Shown piece by piece: positions 1 to 7,826 of a stretch of DNA of 9,061 nt. The position numbers and the translations under genes were made by a program. Position 1 is the first letter of the stretch. Every line of letters starts with the position of its first letter. This DNA is from Candidatus Zixiibacteriota bacterium (GTDB lineage Bacteria; Zixibacteria; MSB-5A5; WJJR01): the NCBI GenBank assembly GCA_020058315.1, contig JAGVEK010000217.1, forward strand, positions 1 through 9,061, given 5' to 3'. Under the pieces are notes generated by a model that was not told where the DNA came from, did no database searches, and was given only the letters and a program-made list of their open reading frames with translations.

Positions 1-491
1 CGGGGGGTGCGGAACTGGCCGTTGATGCCCGCTGTGCTGAGCTTGCTCAACATGTATTCGTAGAGGTCGCCCTTGATGTCGCTGTTGCCCAGCGGCAGCA
101 AGTTGATCTGGGTGACAGCGGACACCAGCAAACTGGCCTTGGGAACCAGACAGGTGGCGTCCTTCATGTATTCGCCGAAGGTGGTGTTCTTGCCGCCGAG
201 GTCGCGGAGGTGCGGGAAGACCTGATCGCGTACATGGCGCAGCATTTCCCCACCGCCGTATTCGCTCCAGTTCTTCCAGCGCAGATTTTGCTGCTCGGGG
301 CCGAAATTCTTGTGCGGCGATTTTCCTGTGCGGCCTGCCAGCTTTTCGATGCGAGTCTCGTCGATGTCGAGAAGGCGGGCAAACATCAGGAAGGAAATCT
401 GTTCGATGACGGTGAGCGGATTGGTGATGCCGCCGGTCCAGAATTCGGTCCACAGGCGGTCGATGTCGTTTTTGAGTTGGTTCGTGATCAT
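1..491 (-). CDS. hsdM: Type I restriction-modification DNA methyltransferase subunit HsdM (N-terminal part, runs off the window)
   Basis: Reading leftward from an ATG at 491 gives 163 codons without a stop up to the window edge. The product begins MITNQLKNDIDRLWTEFW and continues with an all-helical segment typical of the HsdM N-terminal domain (FLMFARLLDIDETR near residues 35-48, then LRWKNWSEY). Near residues 140-162 it shows DLYEYMLSKLSTAGINGQF, then RTP, the conserved entry into the N6-adenine methyltransferase domain. The SAM-binding and NPPF catalytic motifs would lie beyond position 1. By family, HsdM with HsdS methylates adenine in a bipartite site and joins HsdR to form the restriction complex. 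The ATG overlaps the rmuC stop as ATGA, so translation is probably coupled. It is the third gene of the σ54-controlled operon; hsdS is probably next, outside the window. Confidence 0.93.
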   Translation of the reverse strand, partial: MITNQLKNDIDRLWTEFWTGGITNPLTVIEQISFLMFARLLDIDETRIEKLAGRTGKSPHKNFGPEQQNLRWKNWSEYGGGEMLRHVRDQVFPHLRDLGGKNTTFGEYMKDATCLVPKASLLVSAVTQINLLPLGNSDIKGDLYEYMLSKLSTAGINGQFRTP

Positions 492-2122
492 GATTCGTTG
501 GTTTCCAGTTCCGTGCCGTCAGCGATCTCGGGCAGGTGTTCAAGTTCAAGAGCGGCTTTGGCCACCAGATGGTCGGGCAAGGGCGTCTGCACCGATACGC
601 CGAGCTTTTCAAACTCTTTGGCTTGACCGATCAGATTGCCCTTGCCGGTATAGAGCTGCCCCATGGCTGTGCCGAAGGATTCTTTCGCTTTGTCGAGCTG
701 CTTGCCCACGGCTTCCATGCTGCCAAGGAAGCTGACCAGCTTCTTGTACACCTTGCCGGCGCGATCAGCTAGTTCGGCGGTATGAGCGTTCTGCTCCTCG
801 AAGCGCCAAAGCTGGCGCACGATGTTCAGGCTGGTCAGCAAGGTGGTCGGCGTCGCCACCAGCACGTTCTGCTCGATGGCTTTCTGGAACAGGTTCTCGT
901 CAGCCCGCAACGCCTCGACAAACGCAGATTCGATGGGGATGAACATGAACACCATTTCGGGCGTGTTGAGGCCAGGCAACTCAAAATAGGCTCGATTCGA
1001 GAGCTCCTGAATCCGGCTGGCCACGGCATTGACATGTTCTTGCAGGGCCTGTTGTCGCAATAGATCGTCCTCGGCATTCACATACCGCGTGTAGGCGTTC
1101 AGGGAAACCTTGGCATCGATGACCAGGTGCTTGGCCTGCGGCAGGTAGATGACGACGTCTGGCCGCTTGCGACCGTCTTCGGTGTTGAAGCTGACTTCGC
1201 GCTTGAAGTCCTTGCCCTCGCGCAGGCCAGAGCGATCAAGGACATTGCCGAGCACCAGCTCACCCCAGTTGCCTTGCTTCTTGGCTTGCCCCTTGAGTGC
1301 CGTCGCCAGGCCGTGGGCCTCCTCGGTCATTTGGCGATTCAGGTCTTTCAGTTGCCCCAGTTCGGCCTTGAGCGTGGCCTGCTGCTCGGTATCCTTGATG
1401 TGGATTTCCTCCACCTTGGCTTTGAACTCCGTCATCCGTTCCTTGAGTGGATTGAGGAGTTGACCGATGTTGGTCTGGTTCTGCTCGGTGAAGCGCTTTG
1501 ACTTTTCTTCGAGGATGTCGTTGGCCAGACTCTTGAACTGATTGGACAGGGCCTCCTTGGCTTCCAGCAGGAGTGCCAGCTTTTCCTCGGCCTGGCTACG
1601 CTCGGCAGCGAGCTTCGTGTTCGTTTCTGCCAGTTCGGTGGTGAGAGTGTTGACTTGCGACTCGGCCTGCTCACGCAATGACTTTTCAGCCTGATAATCG
1701 CGGCGCAGCGCCGTTAGTGTCTCGCGTTCCGCCTTGAGCTCGGCATTGATGCTGCCGGCGGACTCGCGCAAATCGGCAGCTTGCTTGCGTACTTCCGCCA
1801 ATGCACGCTCAGTGTTGGCCACTTTTTCGTCGAGCGCTGGAATACGGCTCGCCCGTTCGTTCAGTGTGGCAAGTTCATCGCGGGCCAGATCGAGTGCATC
1901 CCGCCATTCATCGGCTTGTGTTTTCAGTGCTCCGTATGCATTGACCTGTGTTCCGCGCTCTGATTCGAGGGATCTCACCCGCTCGTTGGCAGTGGCGAGG
2001 TCGATCGCGATCTCTGCTCTGCCAGCCTCGGCAGCGGCAGCAATCCTGCCGCGGATCATCACCCAGGTGATCGATATGCCGATGACCAGGCCGGCCATCA
2101 AGGCGAGAAGCTGGCTTTCCAT
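488..2122 (-). CDS. rmuC: RmuC-family DNA recombination protein within the type I R-M operon
   Basis: 544 residues from the ATG at 2122. Residues about 4-25 are a hydrophobic membrane-anchor-like helix. Residues about 30-230 are charged, heptad-rich coiled coil. The C-terminal half is the RmuC domain, with QGNWGELVL near 283-291, RPDVVIYLP at 320-328 and LVIDAKVSLNAY at 333-344. The D322...D336-x-K338 pattern fits the PD-(D/E)XK-like nuclease core of the family. Escherichia coli RmuC limits recombination at inverted repeats; its biochemical activity is poorly defined. Start choice: GGAG at 2129-2132 sits 6 nt before the ATG at 2122. In-frame ATGs at 2134 and 2164 lack a good ribosome binding site, although 2164 would overlap hsdR. 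The stop overlaps the hsdM start. Being placed between hsdR and hsdM suggests a role in defence rather than housekeeping. Confidence 0.92.
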   Translation of the reverse strand: MESQLLALMAGLVIGISITWVMIRGRIAAAAEAGRAEIAIDLATANERVRSLESERGTQVNAYGALKTQADEWRDALDLARDELATLNERASRIPALDEKVANTERALAEVRKQAADLRESAGSINAELKAERETLTALRRDYQAEKSLREQAESQVNTLTTELAETNTKLAAERSQAEEKLALLLEAKEALSNQFKSLANDILEEKSKRFTEQNQTNIGQLLNPLKERMTEFKAKVEEIHIKDTEQQATLKAELGQLKDLNRQMTEEAHGLATALKGQAKKQGNWGELVLGNVLDRSGLREGKDFKREVSFNTEDGRKRPDVVIYLPQAKHLVIDAKVSLNAYTRYVNAEDDLLRQQALQEHVNAVASRIQELSNRAYFELPGLNTPEMVFMFIPIESAFVEALRADENLFQKAIEQNVLVATPTTLLTSLNIVRQLWRFEEQNAHTAELADRAGKVYKKLVSFLGSMEAVGKQLDKAKESFGTAMGQLYTGKGNLIGQAKEFEKLGVSVQTPLPDHLVAKAALELEHLPEIADGTELETNES

Positions 2123-2128
2123 AAATCG

Positions 2129-2132
2129 CTCC
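2129..2132 (-). promoter_or_regulatory. Shine-Dalgarno that decides the rmuC start
   Basis: On the minus strand GGAG lies 6 nt before the ATG at 2122, giving a protein that starts MESQLLALMAGLV, with the membrane helix right at the N-terminus. The upstream in-frame ATGs (2134, 2164) have no comparable signal. The hsdR stop at 2139-2141 lies just upstream, so ribosomes finishing hsdR can reinitiate here. Confidence 0.6.
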
Positions 2133-2138
2133 ATCTTG

Positions 2139-5100
2139 TTATGAGTTGGCCCGGTGTTCGCCACCGGGTTGGAATCGACCGATGACCGTGATCAGCTCTT
2201 CAACTTCCGCATCGTCGAACACCCCATCGGGACCCTCGGGACTGACCTGGGTAAACGGTGCTTCGTAGAGCTTGTCGAGGGTGACCACGCCAAACTTGGC
2301 GATGTGGTTTTGCAGCAAAGCCATGAAGCGCTGCTGCTTGGCCGAAAGCCGCGGATGGCGCGCGAAGAATTCCCCGAAGCGCTCGGCCACGACTTCAGGC
2401 TCCAAGCCGACGATGGTACGGATTGCCGCCGCCAGATCGCCGGCGGTATCCGGATAGAACTCGGTCAGCCAGGCCAGATTGACGTCAGGGTGCTGGGTGA
2501 GGACCAGGCTGACCAATGCCGTGAGGTCTGTTTCGGCCACGGGCTCGCCGCGTCGAATCTTGCGCAGCGTCGGATTGATATCGAACAGACCCGCGAGCAC
2601 CTGCTCAACCCGTTGCCGGTACGCCACCAATTCGGTCCCTTCGAGTTTGGGGGTGTGGCGACCGAATTCGATCTTGCTGGCATCTTCGGTGATATCCAGA
2701 AGTCGCGGCTTGCCGCCAACGGTCGGGCCGATCACCCGATGCCGCATGATGCCGCGCAATTCCTCCCTCACCGTTTCAAGCCCGCCGACGTCGGATTGAT
2801 CGATGATCAGTTTCCAGAACTCCCCACTGCGCACTTTCTCGATGGTGGACAGTTTGTCGCGAACGACATTGACGTTAATAGGCAGTTGCGCCACGAGGGC
2901 GATCAAGTCGTCCCTCAGGTCATTGAACACGGCTGATTTTTTCAGCAGCTCGCTTTGCATCCGCCCGACCAGCAGGTCGAGCTGGTAGGCCGCTTCCCAG
3001 TTCCGTGTATCACGCCACTGCATGAGCGGCGCGAGATCGTTGAGCAGGGACGAGCGAGTTGCGGCACTCAGCGCCGGCAACACCCCAGCACGCTGGACTT
3101 CACGCACCTCGCGCCACTTCTCACGGACTGCAATGGTGGTTTCCGGTAGGGCCGCGATGTCAGCCTGAAGCAGCTTGATGGCCAGGTCAAAAGCATCTGC
3201 CTTCGCCGCTGCAAGCGCTGTATCGGCCAGTTGAAGGCGGGTCTCAAATAGCCTTTGCAGCAGCGATTTGCTGATCGTAGGGTTGGCCTCGCTGTAACTC
3301 TCTTCGAAATAAGCGAAATTGCCCCAGTGGTCAAAAATGTGAAACTTGGTCTTGTCCTGGCCCGGGCCATTCAGGTCGGGACACAAACGCGTTCCCCGAC
3401 CAATCATCTGCCAGAACTTGACATAGGACTTGACCGGCTTTGCGAACACCAGATTAACGACTTCGGGTACGTCGATACCGGTATCCAGCATATCCACGGA
3501 GATGGCGACGGTGAGTACGTTCCTGGGATCCTTGAAGTCGTCGATCAACTGTTCGGCACGGACATCGTAGTGATCGATTACCCGACAGAACTGGCCACCA
3601 TACTGTGGATACATCTCATCGAACAGCTCCGACAGCAATGCCGCATGATTGTGATTGCGGGCAAAAATGATGCTTTTGCCAGGATGAGAACCGCTCGCGT
3701 CCCGCAAGCCGTTCTCCATGAGATTGCGCAGGATTGCGCGGTTGGTGTCCTTGTTGAACACCGTGCGATCCACATCGGTATCGTCAAAGGCGATTGCCTG
3801 TGCGTCAGCCTCGTCATTCTCCAATTGTTCCCGCTGCTCCTTGGAGAGCTGGCTGTATTTGATTCCCCGCCGCAGGAACTCGGTGGTATGGGTGTAGACC
3901 TCGAAGGGCACGAGGTAGGGCGGTACATGGCTTATGGCTTCCTGATAACCGAAATACGAAGTGGGGTCGTCGTTCTCGCAGGCAAACAGTTTGAACGTAT
4001 TGCGCGCGATGAACTGAACCGGAGTGGCAGTCAAACCGACCTGTAGCGCATCGAAATAGACGAACAAATCACGGTAGCGGTTGTAAATACTGCGATGTGA
4101 CTCATCGGCAATGATCAGGTCGAAATAGCCGACATCGAACATTTCATAGCACTGCATCATCGCCGGATAGGTGGCAAGGTAGATGCGATTGGTTACATCG
4201 CCAGCGGTGCTGAAGTTGATGTGGATGCGCGGCTCACCCGGCAGGAATTCCTTGAACACATCATCCGCCTGCTTGCGCAGCTCGCGCCGGTCGCACAGGA
4301 AAAGGATGCGCTTTGCCCATCGGGCACGCGACAACACATCGCACAGCGAAACGGCGACCCGGGTCTTGCCGGTGCCGGTAGCCAGGACGACCAGCGACTT
4401 GCGATAGCCAAGGCTGAATCGCTCGCAAATCCGCTTGATCGTCTCGACTTGATACATCCGGCCCGCTATTTCCGATTTTGGCGTGAGCGAGTCGAGTGCC
4501 AGTTTTTGGTGGCGCTGGAAGATCAGGTATTTCAGGCTTTCTTTTGAATAAAAGCCGAACAGTCGGCGCGGCGTCTGCTTCTGGGCGTCGTCCCAAATGT
4601 AGATGTCAAAACCGTTGGTATAGAAGATGACCGGGCGCTGGCCATGCTTTTGTTCAAGACCATCGGCGTAAAGCTCGGCTTGAGTGCGTCCGGCATCTGC
4701 ATCCTTGGCGGTACGCTTGACTTCAACTACGCCCAGAGGCTTTTCGTTTTCGTCCCACAGGACATAATCAGCATAGCCAATGCCGGTCTTGTTCTGAGCT
4801 TGTGGTATCTCGATTTCCTGTCCGACTTCGTCAGTCGATGCGCCACCTTGACCGACTTTCCAACCGGCGGAAACAAGCATGGCATCGATCAGCCGCTGGC
4901 GGGTAGTGGCCTCGTCAAAAGCGAGTTGATCGGCAGCCGCACTCCCACTGGCAACCAGCTGCTGCAATTCCTCCGTAGTCCGCTCGACAGTTGCTTGTTG
5001 GGCTTTTGCCTGTTCGAGCTGTTGGAGAATCGCTTGCATCTGCTCTTCCTGCTCAGCAATTTGCGCAAGCAGGCGTTGGTGATCCTTCTCCAGCTTTTTT

Positions 5101-5588
5101 GCATCGGCCGGCGGCGTAGGTGGCACGAAGGCATGAATGCTTGAAGCCAATCCACCGTCGAATGTCACGAACACCCAGCGGGCAATGTCGAACGCTTCCC
5201 GCACCATGGCCAGCGCCGTTGGCGTTGTACCCTTGTTGGCATGAACAGCCTTGTTCCCATGCATTCGCAGTGCATGCAGTTTGGTCTGGACTACGGTCGG
5301 AACCCGGGCGCGGAAGGCATCCTCATTCAGGAGATCGTTCAGGTTCGGCTGGTACGGTTTTGGCAACCGGAAGGCGTCATAGACCAGGTCGACGACCCGC
5401 TCGGTGAGCAATCGCAGTTTGGCCAGCGACCCCGCCGGATCGTTGAACGCGTAGTGCTCAGCAAAGCCACCCAGCGCGGCCAGATCGGCGCGAGCATTAC
5501 GCAAAAATTCGAAATTCTTAGATTGCACGACACCCCCTTCGACCGAGGAGGTCGTGTGCGCCAGCGAATTTGCAGAGGGAAAGTCCAT
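2139..5588 (-). CDS. hsdR: Type I restriction endonuclease subunit R (EcoEI-like), with N-terminal DUF4145-like domain
   Basis: 1149 residues from the ATG at 5588. Order of parts: a DUF4145-like helical domain (about 25-130, NFEFLRNARADLAALGGFAE); a coiled coil (about 163-212); the HsdR nuclease domain with D274 and E289-x-K291 (ADYVLW...GVVEVKR); SF2 motor motifs ATGTGKT (403-409), DESH (495-498), TATP (520-523), DTGIDVPEV (702-710) and QMIGRGTR (727-734); and a long C-terminal helical region of EcoEI_R_C type. All catalytic residues are present, so it should be active. It translocates DNA with ATP and cuts unmethylated DNA when joined to HsdM and HsdS. Start: the ATG has no clear ribosome binding site. 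A GTG at 5528 (residue 21), preceded by AAGGGGGTGTC and giving VQSKNFEFLR, fits the family N-terminus and is a serious alternative. It is first in the operon, 75 bp from the activator gene. Confidence 0.96.
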   Translation of the reverse strand: MDFPSANSLAHTTSSVEGGVVQSKNFEFLRNARADLAALGGFAEHYAFNDPAGSLAKLRLLTERVVDLVYDAFRLPKPYQPNLNDLLNEDAFRARVPTVVQTKLHALRMHGNKAVHANKGTTPTALAMVREAFDIARWVFVTFDGGLASSIHAFVPPTPPADAKKLEKDHQRLLAQIAEQEEQMQAILQQLEQAKAQQATVERTTEELQQLVASGSAAADQLAFDEATTRQRLIDAMLVSAGWKVGQGGASTDEVGQEIEIPQAQNKTGIGYADYVLWDENEKPLGVVEVKRTAKDADAGRTQAELYADGLEQKHGQRPVIFYTNGFDIYIWDDAQKQTPRRLFGFYSKESLKYLIFQRHQKLALDSLTPKSEIAGRMYQVETIKRICERFSLGYRKSLVVLATGTGKTRVAVSLCDVLSRARWAKRILFLCDRRELRKQADDVFKEFLPGEPRIHINFSTAGDVTNRIYLATYPAMMQCYEMFDVGYFDLIIADESHRSIYNRYRDLFVYFDALQVGLTATPVQFIARNTFKLFACENDDPTSYFGYQEAISHVPPYLVPFEVYTHTTEFLRRGIKYSQLSKEQREQLENDEADAQAIAFDDTDVDRTVFNKDTNRAILRNLMENGLRDASGSHPGKSIIFARNHNHAALLSELFDEMYPQYGGQFCRVIDHYDVRAEQLIDDFKDPRNVLTVAISVDMLDTGIDVPEVVNLVFAKPVKSYVKFWQMIGRGTRLCPDLNGPGQDKTKFHIFDHWGNFAYFEESYSEANPTISKSLLQRLFETRLQLADTALAAAKADAFDLAIKLLQADIAALPETTIAVREKWREVREVQRAGVLPALSAATRSSLLNDLAPLMQWRDTRNWEAAYQLDLLVGRMQSELLKKSAVFNDLRDDLIALVAQLPINVNVVRDKLSTIEKVRSGEFWKLIIDQSDVGGLETVREELRGIMRHRVIGPTVGGKPRLLDITEDASKIEFGRHTPKLEGTELVAYRQRVEQVLAGLFDINPTLRKIRRGEPVAETDLTALVSLVLTQHPDVNLAWLTEFYPDTAGDLAAAIRTIVGLEPEVVAERFGEFFARHPRLSAKQQRFMALLQNHIAKFGVVTLDKLYEAPFTQVSPEGPDGVFDDAEVEELITVIGRFQPGGEHRANS

Positions 5589-5626
5589 AATCTTTATTGC
5601 ATAGCATTGAAGGATGATCCCATATC

Positions 5627-5642
5627 AGCAATCGGCGTGCCA
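5627..5642 (-). promoter_or_regulatory. σ54 (RpoN) promoter of the hsdR-rmuC-hsdM operon
   Basis: The minus strand reads TGGCACG-CCGA-TTGCT, identical to the σ54 consensus TGGCACG-N4-TTGC(A/T) at all defined positions, with the invariant GG (5640-5641) and GC (5628-5629) at the required spacing. Predicted transcription starts near 5616, in the gap between the activator gene and hsdR. It faces hsdR and follows directly after a gene for a σ54-dependent activator. σ54 promoters are silent without an activator, so this implies inducible expression of the restriction operon. Confidence 0.9.
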
Positions 5643-5663
5643 GCGCACTGGACTGGGTAATTT

Positions 5664-7166
5664 TCATCGTGAAACCCCATAACGATTCATCCAGTTGGTA
5701 AAGGTCTGGTAGTTGCCAAACCCCAGCAACTTGGCGGCTTGCGTCTTGTTGTTGCGTGTGTGATCCAGGGTCCGCTCGATGTAATGCCTTGCCACCTGGG
5801 CCATGAGGGCTTCCAGTTCAATGCCCGACTCGACAGGACGATTCAATATGTTCTCGGCGCCGGGCACTGACTTTGGGGATAGCTGAACCGCATCCTTGAT
5901 GGCTTCCAAGCCAATAACGTCATCGTCGGACCATACGGCTGCCCGCTGCAAGGTATTGAGAAGTTCACGAATATTGCCCGGCCAGGCGTGCTGAAGCATA
6001 AGATTCTTTGCGCTGACAGATATTTTCTTGTGTTTGATGCCGAGATCCTTGGCGGCATCATTGACCTGCTTCAAGAGAGCCTCGATCAATAAGGAAATGT
6101 CGCCGGCGCGCTCTCGTAAGGGCGGGAGTTTTATGATGGCGACCGCCAGGCGGTAAAAGAGGTCTTCACGGAACCGCCCCTCGGCAACCTCGTTGATGAG
6201 CGTCCGGTTGGTGGCGGCGATCACACGGACATCGATTTTCTTGGGATCGCTGGAACCCACCGGCGTAACTTCGCCTTCTTGTAGGGCGCGCAGCAACTTG
6301 ACCTGGATTGCCTTGGGTAGCTCGCCGATTTCATCCAAGAAAATGCTGCCACCGTCGGCGCGTTCGAAATGCCCTTTGCGATCAGCCGCCGCGCCGGTGA
6401 AGGAACCCTTTTTGTGGCCGAAGAATTCGGATTCGACCAGTTCGGAGGGAATGGCACCGCAGTTGACCGAGATGAATGGTTTGTCGGCGCGAGGACTGGC
6501 CTTGTGGATAGCTCGCGCCATCAACTCCTTGCCAGTGCCGCTCTCGCCTTCGATCAATACAGGGATCGAGCGGATTGCCACGCGCTTGGCCTGCACGATT
6601 AGTCGCTTCATGACGGCGCTACGATGGATGATGTTGCTGAACTCCGCGCCCTCGTCCGGTGCCCCCTGTGCCAAGGAGGTTAGCCGCTCATCAGACTTCT
6701 GCAGAAGCTTGGGGATGAATTCGGCGGCGATATCGAAGGGAACGTCGGCTTCCTGGACGCCTGATTGTGCGGACGACTGTATCAGCCGAGCCGGGTGGGT
6801 CGTTTTCGCCAACAGTATCCAGACCGAAGCCATGGCCGGAGTGCCAGGGCTGAGGTGATAGGTCAGTTGCGTCCCGCGCCGGTCGATCGCCTCCAGCACC
6901 TCCAGAACGCGCTCATAAATTTCACCAAAGTTGATGGGCGAGGTCAGTTTGACGCTGCGGAGGTGGATCGCCGCCCCTGTCCGGGTTGCCAACCACTTGA
7001 TAAACGACTTCGATTCCGCTGCCGGAAAATCACTGAGAAGATAAATAGCGTCGTAACTACCGGCCTGCACGCCCTGCAAAATGGGTCCAAGGCCAGCTTC
7101 GGGATCACCCGCAGCGGCTTTAAGATCGGTTCGGCCCATCCAGGCGACAAGGAAATAGTTCGGCAT
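5664..7166 (-). CDS. RtcR-like σ54-dependent transcriptional activator with N-terminal CARF-like sensor domain
   Basis: 500 residues, three parts. The N-terminal ~160 residues (MPNYFLVAWMGRTDL..., YLLSDFP at 42-48, YHLSPGTPAM at 103-112) look like a Rossmann-type CARF/RtcR-N ligand sensor. The SPGTPAM loop sits where such domains bind nucleotide ligands. The AAA+ core has GESGTGKE (207-214, Walker A), GSFTGA (254-259, the loop that contacts σ54), IFLDEI (275-280, Walker B), FREDLFYRL (332-340) and WPGNIREL (395-402). A Fis-type helix-turn-helix covers about 470-498 (NKTQAAKLLGFGNYQTFTNW). All motifs needed for σ54 activation are intact. Escherichia coli RtcR, an RNA-damage-responsive activator of rtcBA, is the nearest characterised analogue, but no rtcA or rtcB is present here. 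The perfect σ54 promoter downstream points to hsdR-rmuC-hsdM as the target. No clear ribosome binding site is seen before the ATG. The ligand is unknown. Confidence 0.93.
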   Translation of the reverse strand: MPNYFLVAWMGRTDLKAAAGDPEAGLGPILQGVQAGSYDAIYLLSDFPAAESKSFIKWLATRTGAAIHLRSVKLTSPINFGEIYERVLEVLEAIDRRGTQLTYHLSPGTPAMASVWILLAKTTHPARLIQSSAQSGVQEADVPFDIAAEFIPKLLQKSDERLTSLAQGAPDEGAEFSNIIHRSAVMKRLIVQAKRVAIRSIPVLIEGESGTGKELMARAIHKASPRADKPFISVNCGAIPSELVESEFFGHKKGSFTGAAADRKGHFERADGGSIFLDEIGELPKAIQVKLLRALQEGEVTPVGSSDPKKIDVRVIAATNRTLINEVAEGRFREDLFYRLAVAIIKLPPLRERAGDISLLIEALLKQVNDAAKDLGIKHKKISVSAKNLMLQHAWPGNIRELLNTLQRAAVWSDDDVIGLEAIKDAVQLSPKSVPGAENILNRPVESGIELEALMAQVARHYIERTLDHTRNNKTQAAKLLGFGNYQTFTNWMNRYGVSR

Positions 7167-7530
7167 GTAAATATTGTTGTGACTAGCAAATTATCTTATG
7201 CCCGTCTTTCCGAAATAGCAATTGCCAAAATGTAGTTGGAATGACCAATACGCTGCATGGAGGAACATCAGGCGATGTTTAGCGCAGCGGTAGGGATGCT
7301 CTTTCGGACTGGAACTGGCCGGTCAGTGGCTCAATCTAGCTACATTGAGTGGATCTCCTCATAAGGCCGAGAACCGGACGCCTGATATGTTGATCCCTCC
7401 ATTGTTCCCGCCGGGTTGTGTTTCGCTCGCGCTGTGCTCAAAGCAGTGGCCACTTCAAAATGTCGTGCTTCCCTGTGAAGCACGCAAAGCGTCCAAGACA
7501 AGGCCATCATCGCATCCCAAAAAGACGGCA
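7167..7530. other. 364-bp intergenic gap upstream of the activator gene
   Basis: I see no convincing gene here. It holds a terminator-like hairpin (7464-7484), an imperfect 14-bp palindrome ACTGGCCGGTCAGT at 7314-7327 next to a tandem ACTGG repeat, an inverted repeat AACATC-4 nt-GATGTT at 7264-7279 and the 8-bp palindrome GCAATTGC at 7218-7225. The activator promoter must lie here. A GATAAT -10-like hexamer on the minus strand (7191-7196) has no good -35 partner, so I do not call a promoter. No second σ54 site is visible. Confidence 0.6.
7464..7484 (-). terminator. Terminator-like hairpin downstream of ihfB
   Basis: A perfect 8-bp inverted repeat, CGTGCTTC and GAAGCACG, is separated by 5 nt. 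On the minus strand it is followed by ACATTTTG, a short T run starting 3 nt after the stem. It lies 47 bp past the ihfB stop and could end the vapBC-ihfB transcript. The T run is short, so termination may be weak or the repeat may be an operator instead. Confidence 0.5.
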
Positions 7531-7812
7531 TCATCGGGCGTTAACGCCCTCCCGCATCTCTTTACCAGCTTTGAAATAGGGTACGTACTTTCCCGGAACC
7601 TGAACCTTTTCACCCGACTTCGGATTGCGCCCAACTCGCGGTTGCCGGTAGCTCAGGCTGAAGCTGCCGAAACCACGGATCTCAACGCGACTGTCGGCCA
7701 CCAAACTGTTTGTAATGGCCTCAAGAATCACGTCGACCACGGACTTGGTGTCGTCGCGAGTAAGCGCTGGAACGCGGGAATGCAGCCGGTCAACGAGCTC
7801 GGATCGGGTCAT
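7531..7812 (-). CDS. ihfB: Integration host factor beta-subunit-like DNA-bending protein
   Basis: 93 residues, the usual length for the HU/IHF family. The N-terminus MTRSELVDRL, the central RVEIRGFGSFSL (42-53) and the arm RQPRVGRNPKSGEKV (56-70), with the intercalating proline P64, match IhfB more closely than HU. The C-terminal KYVPYFKAGKEMRE is also characteristic. IHF is a heterodimer (IhfA/IhfB) that bends DNA sharply at specific sites and is the standard helper that loops σ54 activators onto their promoters. The gene starts 14 bp after vapC with no visible ribosome binding site, so it may be translated from vapC read-through. Housekeeping ihfB normally sits after rpsA, so this is probably an extra, island-borne copy. 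A homodimeric HU-like role is the alternative. Confidence 0.9.
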   Translation of the reverse strand: MTRSELVDRLHSRVPALTRDDTKSVVDVILEAITNSLVADSRVEIRGFGSFSLSYRQPRVGRNPKSGEKVQVPGKYVPYFKAGKEMREGVNAR

Positions 7813-7826
7813 GAGTTGAGAAACAG

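Noticed and set aside
2154..2936. 260-codon plus-strand ORF
   Set aside because: Shadow of hsdR on the opposite strand, with no family motifs.
3255..4046. 263-codon plus-strand ORF
   Set aside because: Antisense to the helicase region of hsdR, whose motifs are fully conserved in the minus frame.
6193..6858. 221-codon plus-strand ORF
   Set aside because: Antisense to the AAA+ domain of the σ54 activator; no recognisable product.
7191..7225. Promoter for the activator gene built on GATAAT and TTGCTA or TTGGCA
   Set aside because: The -10-like hexamer is good, but no -35-like hexamer falls at 16-18 bp, so it is not called.
7340..7534. 64-codon minus-strand ORF that overlaps the ihfB stop as ATGA
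   Set aside because: No recognisable features. Its third codon positions do not show the GC bias of the real genes, and the terminator-like hairpin lies inside it. The ATGA overlap can arise by chance.
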